Shown: positions 10,410-20,515, counted from the first letter of the stretch. The stretch: DNA of 64,000 nucleotides from Molossus alvarezi (GCA_037176705.1 CM073889.1:106409890-106473889); one strand, 5' to 3'. A program made the numbers and translations. Notes: generated from the sequence alone by a model not told the origin.

Positions 10410-11695
10410 AAGTCGACTATTTGCTTAACTAGGCACTGTGCTGAAGGCCAGCGAGGAGCAAAGGGAAGAACATCTACTGTGTGGGAGAGTAGACAGACAC
10501 TGGGGAAATGACTGCAGTACAATGTGAGAAGCCCTACCCTAGACCTCCCTGTGCTGTGCAGACAAAACTCCCTGGGACCCATGACCTAGGGATGAGAGGA
10601 AAGGGGAGGTTGGGGGAATTTCTCCAAGAGGAGATAGGTCTTAAAGAAAACCTAGAAAATGGCCATGGTTAAGAGAGCAATCCTAAGGACATGCCTCTAG
10701 GTGAGAGAGAGCCCAGTACAGTCAGGGGGCTACGAGCAGTGAGGTGTGATTGAAGTATTTAAGTCATGACAGGAAGTTGGGGATTAAAATGACAGGAGAT
10801 GAGACTGAACACATAGGTCAGAGTCCGTTTTTAAAGGATTTTGAATGCAATACTGAGGCATCTGCTTCTCAAACTGGGGATGTTTAAAGTCTGTGCATTA
10901 ATGACAAGATCATGTTTGTTTGGGGGGCAGTGTGAAGATTGGACTGGAGTTGGGGGTGACTCCTGGTTTTCTCATTTAGGTCTCTGGGCAAATGAGGTGC
11001 CATTTGACTTAGGATTGGATTCTAGGAAGAGGGACAGACTTAAGAGGAAATAAAATGAATTTGGTTTAGGGGACTTCTTCATGTCAACAGCCAACAAACA
11101 CTGGAAAAGGTAGAGTAAGCCCAGGAGGCGGCACACACAGGGAGCAAGAGCTCACAGTGGCCGAGAGGTGAGACATGGAATAGTGGATGAAATCACCGGA
11201 AGCGAGTATGTGAACGGAGAAGACGGGTAAGAACAGAAACTCTAGAGGCACCAACATTTGAAGAAACAAGGAGAAAGATAAGCCAGGCAAGGAGCATCAG
11301 AAGGAATTGAAGGGTTAAGATAAATATAAAAAAACAATTATAATCAATCAAGAGAAGGAAAATTGTCAAAAATATAAGTTGCTGCATACCCTTCAACCAT
11401 GAGGAGAACTCAGTCTTTTCCATAGGATTTGGCTGTTAGGAGATTACATGGCAGAGCCAAAGTCAGGGAATTGAGTGTAAAGGGCAGTTGAAGAATTAGG
11501 GGCAATGACACTTTACTGAGAATGAAGGAGAGAGGTGGGTGGTAGTGGATTCATAGAAAGGAATGGAGAAGAGGGGTTGGAGTGAGGATGAAGAGGGAGA
11601 GTCAGTGTCCAAGTGCGAAAGGACAGATAAGGGCTCAGGTGGAATTTTGATCTGGGAGAGAGGTTGCAACTTTTTCCCTGAGACAGAGATACTAC
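10410..11695 (-). repeat. L2 LINE, long diverged copy
   Basis: On the plus strand this reads as the complement of the L2 reverse-transcriptase and 3' regions: 'tttaagtcatgacaggaagt', 'gattttgaatgcaatactga', 'gggtgactcctggttttctc', 'gtgccatttgacttaggatt', 'tagtggatgaaatcaccgga' and 'caccaacatttgaag' follow the expected order. No coding frame survives. The 5' side ends near 11695 and the 3' side near 10410, both approximate. Confidence 0.7.
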
Positions 11696-11956
11696 ATTTA
11701 GTTTCTGCAATGTTCTTTTCCTTAACTTCTCTGCCTTTTAAAATTCAGTCTTAATATGGAGAGCCTGACTGAGATCATGTGTGCAAAGAATGAATAATGT
11801 TCGTTCTCTCTCTCCTATTCTTTCCTCTTTGGGCTAGACCACTCTCCCTTTTTTATTTTCCCTTTGCTTGTGAAGGAGATAAAATGTCCCGGGACTGAAT
11901 TGTTGAGATTGACATGTCCATGTGTCAAGTAGCTGTGGCACGTTGATTGTACTAAA

Positions 11957-11972
11957 AAAGAAAGAGAGAAGG

Positions 11973-12018
<46 letters not shown>

Positions 12019-12242
12019 AAGGGAGGGAGGGAGGGAGGAAGGGAGGGAGGAAGGAAGGGGAGGGAGGGAGGGAGGGAGGGAGGAAGGGAGGGATGGGGGA
12101 GAAAGGAAGGAAGGAAGGGAGGAAGGAAGGGAGGGAGGGAGGGAGTGATGGGGGAGGAAGGAAGAAAGGGAGGAAGGAAGGGAGGGAGGGAGGAAAAGGA
12201 GGAAGGGAGGGAGGGAGGGAGGGAGGGAGGAAGGAAAAGAAA
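11957..12242. repeat. Polypurine tract: (GA)n then (GGGA)n/(GGAA)n
   Basis: About 286 bp of almost unbroken A and G on the plus strand. It begins with an AAAGAGAGAAGG lead-in, then a run of GA from about 11978 to 12013, then mixed GGGA, GGAA and GGGGA tetranucleotides to 12242. Long open frames on both strands here encode only Gly/Arg/Glu/Lys or Pro/Ser/Leu repeats and are artefacts. Such mirror-like purine tracts can form triplex (H-DNA). Confidence 0.95.
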
Positions 12243-12808
12243 GAGCAGCTAAGGGCCCAGGTGGAGTTTCAGCTGCTGAAGCTCCAAGTTTCATCTATGA
12301 CAGTGGATTTCCTGTTAACATCCTCACCATGCGCTTCACTGTTAGCCAGTGCAGACATTCTCATTCTTTCTTCCACCATCCTACTGCTTGGGCTCTGAAG
12401 TGAACAGTGTGGGTGGGTCATGAAGCTCTAGCCAGAAAGGGCTAATGTGAGCAGCAGGCCAGCCTCTGATGAACTAAACAAGGAATGTAATTCGATGGGG
12501 TCTGCTCTCTCCAACCCCAGGTGACTGGTCACAATGAAAGAGTGCAGGAAGCCACAAAGAAACAGGAAAACAGAGACGTCTGGAGACAGTAGCAAGTCAC
12601 CCAAACCAGGATTCCTCAGAGGACATTGGTCTAGTGAGATGCTCCATGAAAAGTGTGTTCCTTAGTCTGATAAATTTAGGACACACTCTGAAATACACAT
12701 AATACATATTGGCAATAAATAGGTAAATTTTTTAAAACCAAGCATTTCACAACTTACTTGATAATGGATTTCATTTGTAGAGTTACATGTTTTTCCAGTT
12801 TTAGATGT
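12243..12808. other. No gene recognised; unannotated sequence
   Basis: Between the polypurine tract and the L2 piece I see no frame with a motif and no repeat I can name. Confidence 0.45.
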
Positions 12809-12878
12809 AATAGTGGATGAGATCACCCAAAGAGAAGAAGTAAAATGAAAAGAAGGATAAGAACAGAAACCCTGGAGG

Positions 12879-13750
12879 GGACTTCCAGTCCAGATGGCCT
12901 GTCTTGGATCCTGCTTCAGGTTTTTCCTAGGTAAACTAGCGTCCTCCCACAACCACATCAAACCTACAACTAAACTACAGAACAACCATCATTCCAAACT
13001 GCCTGAAATCGAGCTGAATGGCAGTCCTACAACTACGGAATTAAAGCAGCAGCCACAGAAGACTGGTAGGAGGGCGGAGGGGACGGGCTGGTCCCACACC
13101 CACGTGTGGCGGATAAAAATCAGGAGGACACCTCGGCTGGGAAGGTCCTCCCTGAGGACTGAGGAGTCCCCGTCCCACACCAGGCGCCTAGCTCAGGGTT
13201 CCAGTGCCAGAAAGATAATCCCCATCACTTCTGGCTGGAAAAACCAGTGGGAACTGAGGCTCAGGGAGGCTGAAGCAGCCGGAGCCCCAGGCAGCTCCTT
13301 AAAGGGCCCGCGCACGGACTTATCGGACTCTCTCCCTCTAAGCCTGGAGGGGAGGCAGCTCGAGGGGCACCAGAGACACACAGGGAAGAACTGAGTTGTT
13401 TGGCACTGGAGCAGGGCTGGAGAGGGGGCTTTCTCCGGGATAAACGTGCTGTCAGAGGCCTTTGTTCCTTTGGTGAGCCCTTCCCAGGGGCAGCAGACAG
13501 TCGCCATATCTGGGACTCCAGCAACCTGTCTCACACTGGGAGCCCCGCCCTGCTGACTCCCTGAGGCCCTGCCCCGCCCAACTTTCAGGCCCACCCAAGC
13601 TGTTGCCACTTGCTTCACCATAGGATTGGCCTGTCTTGGATCCTGCTTCAGGTTTTCCTAAATTCTTTCAAACAAGCAGCATCGGGTCTCAGCGAGCCCC
13701 ATACCTCTCATTAAGTAATACACAGAAACAAACACAGGGAGGCAGCCAAA
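12879..13750 (+). promoter_or_regulatory. HAL1 5' UTR / internal promoter region
   Basis: GC-rich leader between the left TSD and the ORF1 start. About 12 bases in is cagatggcctg (12891-12901), similar to the AAGATGGC YY1-type site near the 5' end of other mammalian L1s. A stretch of about 32 bp starting 'ggcctgtcttggatcctgct' at 12896 is repeated at 13628-13659, so the leader carries a direct repeat near each end. The GC-rich middle (13060-13600) yields spurious open frames on both strands. Promoter activity is inferred. Confidence 0.6.
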
Positions 13751-14692
13751 ATGAGGAGACAAAGAAACAGGTCCCAAATGAAAGAACAGAACAAAACCCC
13801 AAGAAAAGAACTAAGCGAAATGGAGATAAGCAACCTAACAGATGCTGAGTTCAAAATACTGCTTATAAGGATGCTCAATGAACTTAGTGAGAACCTCAGT
13901 GAACTTAGTGAGGGCATCAAGAGCATAAAAAAGGACCAGTCAGAAATGAAGGAGGCATTCACTGAAATAAAGAATAATTTACACAGATTCAATAGTAGAG
14001 TATGTAAATCCAAAAGGCAAACCATTGATTGGGAATATAAGGAAGCAAAACAAAAAACAACAACCAGAAAAACCGCCCAATCAGAACAGCAAAAAGAAAA
14101 AAGAATCCAAAAAAATGAGGATAGTGTAAGGAGCCTCTGGGACAACTTCAAGCATGCCAACATTCGCATCTTGGGGGTGCCAGAAGGAGAAGAGAGAGAA
14201 CAAGAAATTGAAAACCTGTTCGAAACAATAATAGCAGAAAACTTTACTAACTTGGTGAAGGAAACAGACATACAAGTCCAGGAAGCACAGAGAGTCCCAA
14301 ACAAGATGAACCCCAAGAGGCACACACCAAGACACATCATCATCCAAATGCAAGAGGTTCAAGACAAAGAGAGAATCTTAAAAGCAGCAAGAGAAAAGCA
14401 GTTAGTTACCTACAAGGGAGTTCCCATAAGGCTGTCAGCTGATTTCTCAAAAGAAACTTTGCAGGCCAGAAGGGGGTAGCAAGAAATATTCAGAGTGATG
14501 AAAAGCAGGAACCTACAACCAAGATTACTCTATCCTGCAAAGCTGTCATTTAGAATCGATGGCCATATAAAGAGTTTCCCAGACAAGAAAAAGTTGAAGG
14601 AGTTCATCACCACCGAACCGTTATAGTATGAAATGATGAAGGGTCTTTTTGAAGAAAAAGATAAAATATATGAACAAACAAAATGGCAATGA
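13751..14692 (+). pseudogene. L1-type ORF1 (RNA-binding ORF1p) with two in-frame stops
   Basis: The ATG at 13751 begins MRRQRNRSQMKEQ, matching the start of ORF1 in the nearby autonomous L1. Residues about 28-85 are heptad-like and rich in Leu/Glu/Lys, the coiled-coil trimerisation region. Residues 137-148 read NIRILGVPEGEE, the signature opening the RRM domain, and 227-241 read RLSADFSKETLQARR, the signature of the C-terminal domain. The frame stops at TAG 14477-14479 where a Trp codon is expected, reads on in frame to a second TAG at 14624-14626, then closes at TGA 14690-14692. Protein before the first stop is 242 residues and lacks most of the C-terminal domain, so it should be inactive. 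ORF1p is a nucleic-acid chaperone that coats LINE RNA. Confidence 0.85.
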
Positions 14693-15047
14693 ATGCATAT
14701 CTATCGACAATGGAATCTTCAAACGAGGTGAACAGGCAGAACAGAAACATTCTCATAGATACAGAGAACATTTTGTTGGTTGCCAGATGGGAGGGGGGTT
14801 GGGGGAATGGGGAAAAAGGTGAAGGGATTAAGAAGTACAAATTCATTGCTAGACTGACAAACCTCAAAGGGAAAGGGGTTGGGGGGTGGGTAGAAATAAA
14901 CCAAAGAACTTATCTCATAACCAGTGGACACAGACAATAGTGTAGGAAAAGGCAGGAGGGGGGCGGGAGTGGGGAGGAGGGGGTCAATGGGGGAAAAATG
15001 AGGAACATCTGTAATACATTCAACAATAAAGATTTAAAAGAAAAGAA
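14693..15047 (+). other. HAL1 3' UTR with G-rich polypurine blocks
   Basis: Noncoding end of the element. Two G-rich blocks, 14788-14900 and 14951-14995, contain repeated runs of 3 to 6 G. The terminal block 'gaggaacatctgtaa' followed by an A-rich end matches the last part of the 3' UTR of the minus-strand L1s in this window. The tail is AATAAA-containing ('caacaataaagat'). Confidence 0.7.
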
Positions 15048-15153
15048 AGAAACCCTGGAGGAACTGACATTGAAAGGTAGGAAGAGGAAGATAAGCCGGG
15101 CAAGAAGGCTTAGAAGGAATTAAAGGGTTAAGAAAAATATAAAAGAACAATTT

Positions 15154-17160
15154 TTAAAGCCACATCCAAGATTCGACCATGCTAATGCTCATCATTGCAA
15201 ATGCATTTTTAAATTGATTTTGAAATTGGTTTCCCATCAAAGTTCAAGTACTTACTATCCCAAGCAACTTAAAATCAAGCAAGTAAATGAGCTTGTCCTT
15301 TATGGATTTGGATTGATAAAATTCCTATAGCATTGAAAGAAGGTATATTTTTAAGCGTATTTTTTGGGAGATAGTCATAATTCAGTATTCCCTTTGACTT
15401 GGTATCCAAATTCATAAATTGCCATCTTTTTCTGTTGTACTTTATCCTAAGTATATTCCATAGTGTGTTCTCATAATTAATATGTAAATACATGTATAGT
15501 TTATAATTAATTTCAACTGGGCACAGTGAAAAACTTGAAAAACCTCAGCATGGAGGCATCGTTTTTGGTAGAAGTTCAATGAAATCCCCAATGTCTTTGT
15601 TTTTGCAATCCATAATTTGCAGATTATTAATACAATAAATCCTTGTTGTCTGTAAGAGTTGGCATCATACCCATGAACTCCTGTGCAGAAAACCCACAAA
15701 CTAAAAATCCAAATGGAAAGAAAAAACCATGTGGTTTCTGTGTATGCTCATTACCTGCTTCTGAAACCATAATATCTCGGCCTTTTATAGATCTTATAAC
15801 AGGCTCCGCAGGAAGCAGCTGCCGGCATTAGCCGTGGGACAGACTAAACACACATCCTACGTGGAAGGAGGCCTGGAGCAGCTTGGACTTTTGGACGCCC
15901 GATCTCAGGCACAGGGAAGGGCACCATCAATGACATCTTTTGGACATGTATGCAAAAAACAAATAGGAAGTAACGTTTTATAGCTTAAAGAGATTTGTGA
16001 AATCACAGTCCAAACCCTCTTTCTGCCTTTTTTGGTGTGATGTTTGCTTTGGTTAAGGGTGCCCAAGATCACATGTCTACGAGAGACACAGCTGGGATTC
16101 AAACCCAGTTCCGGCTTCTGTGGCTATGTCCTTTCCCCCCCACACCCCACCCAAATGGCGCTTCCAGGACCCCTGGAAGAGGACCTGCAACAGAACTTTC
16201 TAGCACTTACCAGCACATTTCCTGCCCCTGCGCTTCTTCACGTCTAGACATGGAACTGCTACCCCAGTTTCTCAGTCCACAGTCCCTCCCACGGCAGCCT
16301 TCTGAGCAAAGCGTGCAAATGGAGACACTCCCAAACCCCGAGTATAAATGCCATATAGCAATTTCATTTTGAAATTGCCCACCATTGTCACAGATTCAGC
16401 TACACGAGTTGGGGTTAACGCACCGGCAGAACCAAACTCTGTGACAGAAGTCACAGTCGCTTCATGAGCTAGGGTTCACCTTCGCGAGAACTCTGTGCCA
16501 ACCCAGAACCACCATCCCTGTGTCGCTGGAGGGATGATGGCGCCCTGCATTTCGGAGAAGATTTAAAACCCAGATCCTAACTGCTCATCAGCATTAAAAA
16601 TCTCCAGGCAGTTTTCATAAGAGCAAGGGGGTGGTTGCCTGAGGTTCTGGCTGACAGTCAACCTCACTAATTACATTCTGTCTACTGTGTCCTCCTGCAG
16701 TTTCAATTGGATGTGTTCTTTTTTTTCACTTCCTGCCCTAATCTGAATGTAGGGTTGCTATGTGTTCTTAAGCAGATGCTGCTCTTCTGCCTGCATTTTC
16801 AGATTTGTTTTTTTCTTTTCCACAGGAAGTTTTTGAGACTTTGAATAAAAGAAGTCTTCTAAAGGATCCTAAGATCCTGGTACCAAATAAATGTCCAATG
16901 CCATGTTTGCAGGTAACGAGTTTTTCATATTGTTATTTTTCTCTCACCAAATATTGACATGAACAGACATTCTTAACCCCAAGGTAATAATGTCCTACTT
17001 ACAGAGTACTGCTCCGATCTTTCCTGTCTCCTCTCCTTTCTGACCACAAATTGTCCTGTGTGGTGTTTCTACTGCTGCATTTCATGGACAACTCACATTT
17101 TGTGGCATGGTTGCGATGAGAAAACCTTAAGTTAGTTTTAACCATTTCTTTACCTGCCTG
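15154..17160. other. No gene recognised; one old repeat fragment
   Basis: Mostly AT-rich sequence without coding signal. At about 16040-16130 the blocks 'gtgcccaagatcacatgtct' and 'cagctgggattcaaacccag' look like an old mammalian repeat of MIR or DNA-transposon origin. Frames at 15643-15831 and 16037-16372 have no motif. Confidence 0.45.
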
Positions 17161-17171
17161 TCTTCTTTCTT

Positions 17172-17221
<50 letters not shown>

Positions 17222-17239
17222 ATCTATCATCCATCTATC

Positions 17240-17282
<43 letters not shown>

Positions 17283-17341
17283 ATCTATCTATCTATCTAT
17301 CTGTCTTCTATCATCTATCATCTATCTATCATCATCTATCT
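17161..17341. repeat. CTAT tetranucleotide microsatellite, compound
   Basis: Runs of (CTAT)n from about 17172 are broken by CATC and CATCCAT interruptions at 17220-17240, 17281-17285 and 17305-17335. The total is about 170 bp with at least two long uninterrupted blocks, so length polymorphism is likely. Confidence 0.97.
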
Positions 17342-17344
17342 ATT

Positions 17345-17845
17345 TTGTTATACTCAGATAAATAGGAAGGGGAAGAAATCGTTAGAATCCTGCTTTTCTG
17401 GTAGAACTCTGTGAATGGTTTTTGATGGGTGGTCAGAAGCAAGAGACATGACTCTGTCCCTTCTTGCCCACACACTGTGGCTTCCAGCTCTGGGGCTGGG
17501 ACGAGCCCTCTCACCCCTCTGAGGTCCCGCCCTCCAGCCCTAAGGAGTGAAGAGGCGCCAATGGGGCATCTCCGAGGACTCCTAGAACCTGTACTGCACA
17601 TCCCTTCCTCCGCGTTTTAGAGATTAAGAAAGTAAGAGCTTCTACATGAGCATTTTTTAAAAACTTTAATGACAGATATTAACTACACTTACTGTGGCGA
17701 TCATTTCATAATACATTTAATATAGAATTATTGTGCTGTGCTCTTAAAAAAACTTTAATGATGGATCTCCCATTTTGATAAATTACTGGAACCTCTCAGA
17801 TATTTTTATTAATGAGATTTTAAAATACTGGCAAACATCTTGAAA
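17345..17845. other. No gene recognised
   Basis: A short GC-rich patch at 17500-17600 is followed by AT-rich sequence. An imperfect repeat of 'aaaactttaatgayrga' occurs at 17658-17674 and 17749-17765. No gene is seen. Confidence 0.4.
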
Positions 17846-17849
17846 GGCC

Positions 17850-18055
17850 TTCTATGCACAAGGCACAGAACGAGGCCCTTTATTTGTATTAACTTGTTTG
17901 ATCCTCACTACCACCCTTGTTAGTCACACTTTAGAGATGGAAAAAACAGACGCAAAAGGGTAATTTGCCCAAACCAAGACATGAGATACTGGAGTTCACA
18001 ACCAGGCACTGCAGTTCAGAGTTCACACTTTTCCCACTCTGTGCTGCTGCTGTCC
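17850..18055 (-). repeat. MIR SINE, minus strand
   Basis: Complement of MIR on the plus strand: 'tctatgcacaaggcacagaa', 'attaacttgtttgatcctca', 'ctttagagatggaaaaaaca', 'gggtaatttgcccaaacc', then 'cactctgtgctgctgct'. Confidence 0.7.
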
Positions 18056-18059
18056 TTGG

Positions 18060-19865
18060 AGAAAGGCATTTTATAACTTCAAACACTTATGAATTTTGGG
18101 GGGAGTTAAAAATGTGACCAATTCCCACATTCACCCTCAAATGAGGATTTAAAAGAGAGAAGAGTAAGATTGTTTTTTGGGAGTTAAACTATAAATCTAC
18201 ATATGAAGAATCAAAGCAAAGATATCCAAAGCCATTTTTAAAAATGGAGGATGCTCTAATTTGCTCTCCTTAGCTCTGTATGGACCCAGTTTTTAAAATC
18301 AGTTGCTTCTCAACATAGCCTTCTTTGGGCAAGACTTGAGTCTCCCTTGCCTCACAGCTCACCCCTATTTCTCTGTTCCCTTGGGTGGGATTCCACAAGA
18401 GAATGAACTATCGCAAGGATAACTTATCTTCAGAATAAATGAATCGGTCAGAAGGGGACTGGTTGGCACGGAAACACTGAGGGTTATGAGAGCCCCGGCC
18501 AGAAAGGAGGATCCTCTGGGAAACCTCTACTTGACTGCGATGCTGGTGTGTGTCCTTGTGGGGAGGATGGTTGTCCTGTACATCTTGGCTTGAGCAGTCT
18601 GTCTTTAGACCTTCTAGCTACATCCCTTTGTACTTCCCCCAAGCCGATTAGGCTTCCTTCTGCTGGCAGCCTGGCTGGTCGTGGCAATACCGACAGGGGA
18701 AGAGACGCAGGCCTGCTACACTTCTCATGGCAAACCAGCAATTGGCGTTCTGAACGGGCATGGTCTCAGGAGCTGTGCTCATGGGAGTCTCTCCTGGGAC
18801 CCGCCCCTCATCAGCGTGATTACAAAGCTCATCTCCTGAGCCCAAGGCCAAGGGCCACACCCTACCCCATGGAAAGTCCATGATCAATGCCCTTCCTTGG
18901 GGCCTCCCCTCATGATGTGCCCCTGCACTTGGGCCCCCATATATTCCTTTAAACTCCCTCACCCATGGGATGAAGTGTTCTGTGACTCCAGTAAAAAGTC
19001 ACAACAGGTGTGTTTCTCAGTCCCGGCCTTACGCCTTCAGTACACTAGCCTGCAGTTTGCAGGAAGGAGTGAACATAGGAACACACATTTATTCCCAAGG
19101 GTCCACACTGGTGTTTATATTCACTTGTGTGTCTCCATTTGCAAGACAAAAAAAAGTATAAAATAGGAAATAGCAGTAAAACTAGAAGTGGAATTTTTTT
19201 ATTTATCAGAATGTGATAAATGTCAGGATAACACGCCTCTCAGGGGAACAAACAGTCCCCTCGAATGTCTCTGCCTGCCAGGCCGGGTGTGAGGCACAGA
19301 GCAGAACCCCCTGTGCCTCCTCTTTGGCTGAACATCTCTAGTGATTTAAAATTCCGACGTCGTGACACCCGTGACAAAGGGATCTCGAGAAAGATGTCCT
19401 CAGTGCATCTGAGATATTCCAGTTCATTGTGAAGAAGGAAATGAATAAATAGCTGTTAAACCCAAACTTTAGCTGTCCAAGCTATTGTGTGAAGGATGCT
19501 CAGAACTGTGATCAGAGAAAGGATAAAAAACACCAGTTTGGGTGGTGTTACATGTTGTATAAGAAGGCTGTGTTTTGAAGTAATTGACATTTTAAGACTA
19601 GCAGAAATAATTAGTCTTGATGTCACTTTCTATTTAAATCAACCTTGGTACAAATCAGAAATTAATATGTTAACCAACTAGCTTGACTGTCTCTTTTAGG
19701 TTAAGCAGTAAGTATCTAAGTGAAGTCTGAGTATCTAGCCCCGTGCTGATGGGTGGTTGGGATACAAGGGTGGTCCCTGCGTGCAGATTCTCATGTTCTA
19801 ATAAAATAGATTTACATGCAAGAAACAGCTAGAAAATGCAACCTCCACTTCCAGTATGAGGTTAC
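18060..19865. other. No gene recognised; possible LTR-like stretch not confirmed
   Basis: From 18480 to 19090 the sequence is C-rich, then has a 'ccatatattcctttaaactc' box and 'ccagtaaaaagtcacaac', which resembles the promoter/polyadenylation order of a solitary class I LTR. I could not find matching TG...CA ends with a target duplication, so I do not call an LTR. The remainder holds nothing recognisable. Confidence 0.35.
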
Positions 19866-19867
19866 AT

Positions 19868-20053
19868 CAGTGATTCTCAATCAGGGGGAGTTCTGCCTCA
19901 CAGGAGACATTTGACAATGTGTGGGGGCATTTTTGGTTGTCACACCTTGGAAGGGGCAGCTACTGGCATCTAACGAGCAGAGGAATGTTGCTGCTAAACC
20001 TCCTATAATGCACAGGACAGCCCCAGAATTATCCTGTGCCAGATGACAGGGTA
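19868..20053 (+). mobile_element. MER5A-like hAT-Charlie MITE
   Basis: It starts cagtgattctcaatcaggggg, then 'cacaggagacatttgacaat', 'catttttggttgtcacacct', 'ctactggcatctaacgagca', 'ttgctgctaaacctcctata' and 'atgcacaggacagccccaga', the MER5A order. The 3' terminal inverted repeat is degraded. Confidence 0.85.
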
Positions 20054-20261
20054 GAGGCTACTTACACATACCCTGTGATGTCCCCCGGGAGGGAGACCGA
20101 GAGGCCCTTCAGTCCTGAGAGGACTGAATCTGTCAGAGTCCTGGTGTCGGGCAAGAGGTCTCGTTTCCCCACCAGAATTCTCAGCTGCATCCTGAGCCCC
20201 TGCACCCAGCTGGCAGTGGGCCTCCTCTTCCTGCTGTGTGGTATCAGGCACATGCGAAGGT

Positions 20262-20515
20262 TTAACTAACATTTAATTAAGCACTTACTATGTGCCAGGG
20301 CCTCGCAAGCACTTTACAGGTTTTAAATCATTCAGTCCTTGTGACAGTGTTGTGAAGTAGGTCCTATTGATATCCCCATTTTAAAGAGGAGAAAACTGCG
20401 GCGCAGGAGGCTGAGTCACTTTTTTCCTTTGCTACACAATTGGTAGGTGGTGGAGCTGGACTCTAAACCCAGGTGGTTTAACGTCAATCTCTGTGCGATA
20501 CTGCCTCTCTGTCTG
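20262..20515 (-). repeat. MIR SINE, minus strand, near full length
   Basis: The plus strand reads as complement of the whole MIR: 'taagcacttactatgtgcca', 'aagcactttacaggttttaa', 'gaagtaggtcctattgatat', 'ccccattttaaagaggagaa', 'acacaattggtaggtggtgg' and 'ctctaaacccaggtggttta'. Confidence 0.88.

Larger units (their letters stand above)
12879..15047 (+). mobile_element. Half-L1 (HAL1) type LINE: 5' UTR, ORF1, 3' UTR, no ORF2
   Basis: A 2,169-bp insertion is bounded by a perfect 14-bp TSD, agaaaccctggagg, at 12865-12878 and 15048-15061. It contains an 872-bp GC-rich 5' region, an L1-type ORF1 (13751-14692, two in-frame stops) and a G-rich L1-like 3' UTR ending in an A-rich tail. No endonuclease or reverse-transcriptase sequence is present. 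The 5' region and start of ORF1 are homologous in layout to the autonomous L1 at 40267-46337, and the last 50 bp share 'gaggaacatctgtaa' with it. HAL1 elements with exactly this structure are known in mammals, bats included. An L1 that lost ORF2 by deletion is the alternative. Lacking RT, it must have been mobilised by L1 machinery in trans. Confidence 0.82.
12809..15153 (-). repeat. L2-derived segment interrupted by the HAL1 element
   Basis: Removing 12879-15047 and one TSD copy joins 12809-12878 to 15062-15153. The result aligns along its length with 11179-11340 of the upstream L2. Shared blocks are 'aatagtggatga.atcacc', 'taagaacagaaac.ct.gag', 'gataagcc.ggcaag', 'agaaggaatt.aagggttaag' and 'aatataaaa..aacaatt'. 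It is either a second L2 fragment or a local duplication of the first. Confidence 0.6.

Noticed and set aside
11815..12398. Open frames of about 158 codons on both strands
   Set aside because: They follow the polypurine tract and encode Gly/Arg/Glu/Lys or Pro/Ser/Leu runs; no stop codon can arise easily in such sequence.
13060..13600. CpG island / host promoter
   Set aside because: The raised G+C belongs to the HAL1 leader, and CpG density does not look high enough for a host promoter.
12894..13621. Frames of 166 and 142 codons upstream of the HAL1 ORF1
   Set aside because: They fall in the GC-rich HAL1 5' UTR on opposite strands and match no LINE protein.
12879..15047. Reading the element as an ordinary L1 that lost ORF2 after insertion
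   Set aside because: The TSD directly encloses the 2.17-kb form and the sequence between ORF1 and the 3' UTR is smooth; a deletion before insertion in the source element cannot be excluded without other copies.
17161..17341. CRISPR-like regular repeat array
   Set aside because: It is a tetranucleotide microsatellite with no unique spacers, in a eukaryotic window.
18478..19090. Solitary endogenous retrovirus LTR
   Set aside because: Promoter-like and polyadenylation-like text is present, but no TG...CA ends with a matching target duplication could be found.
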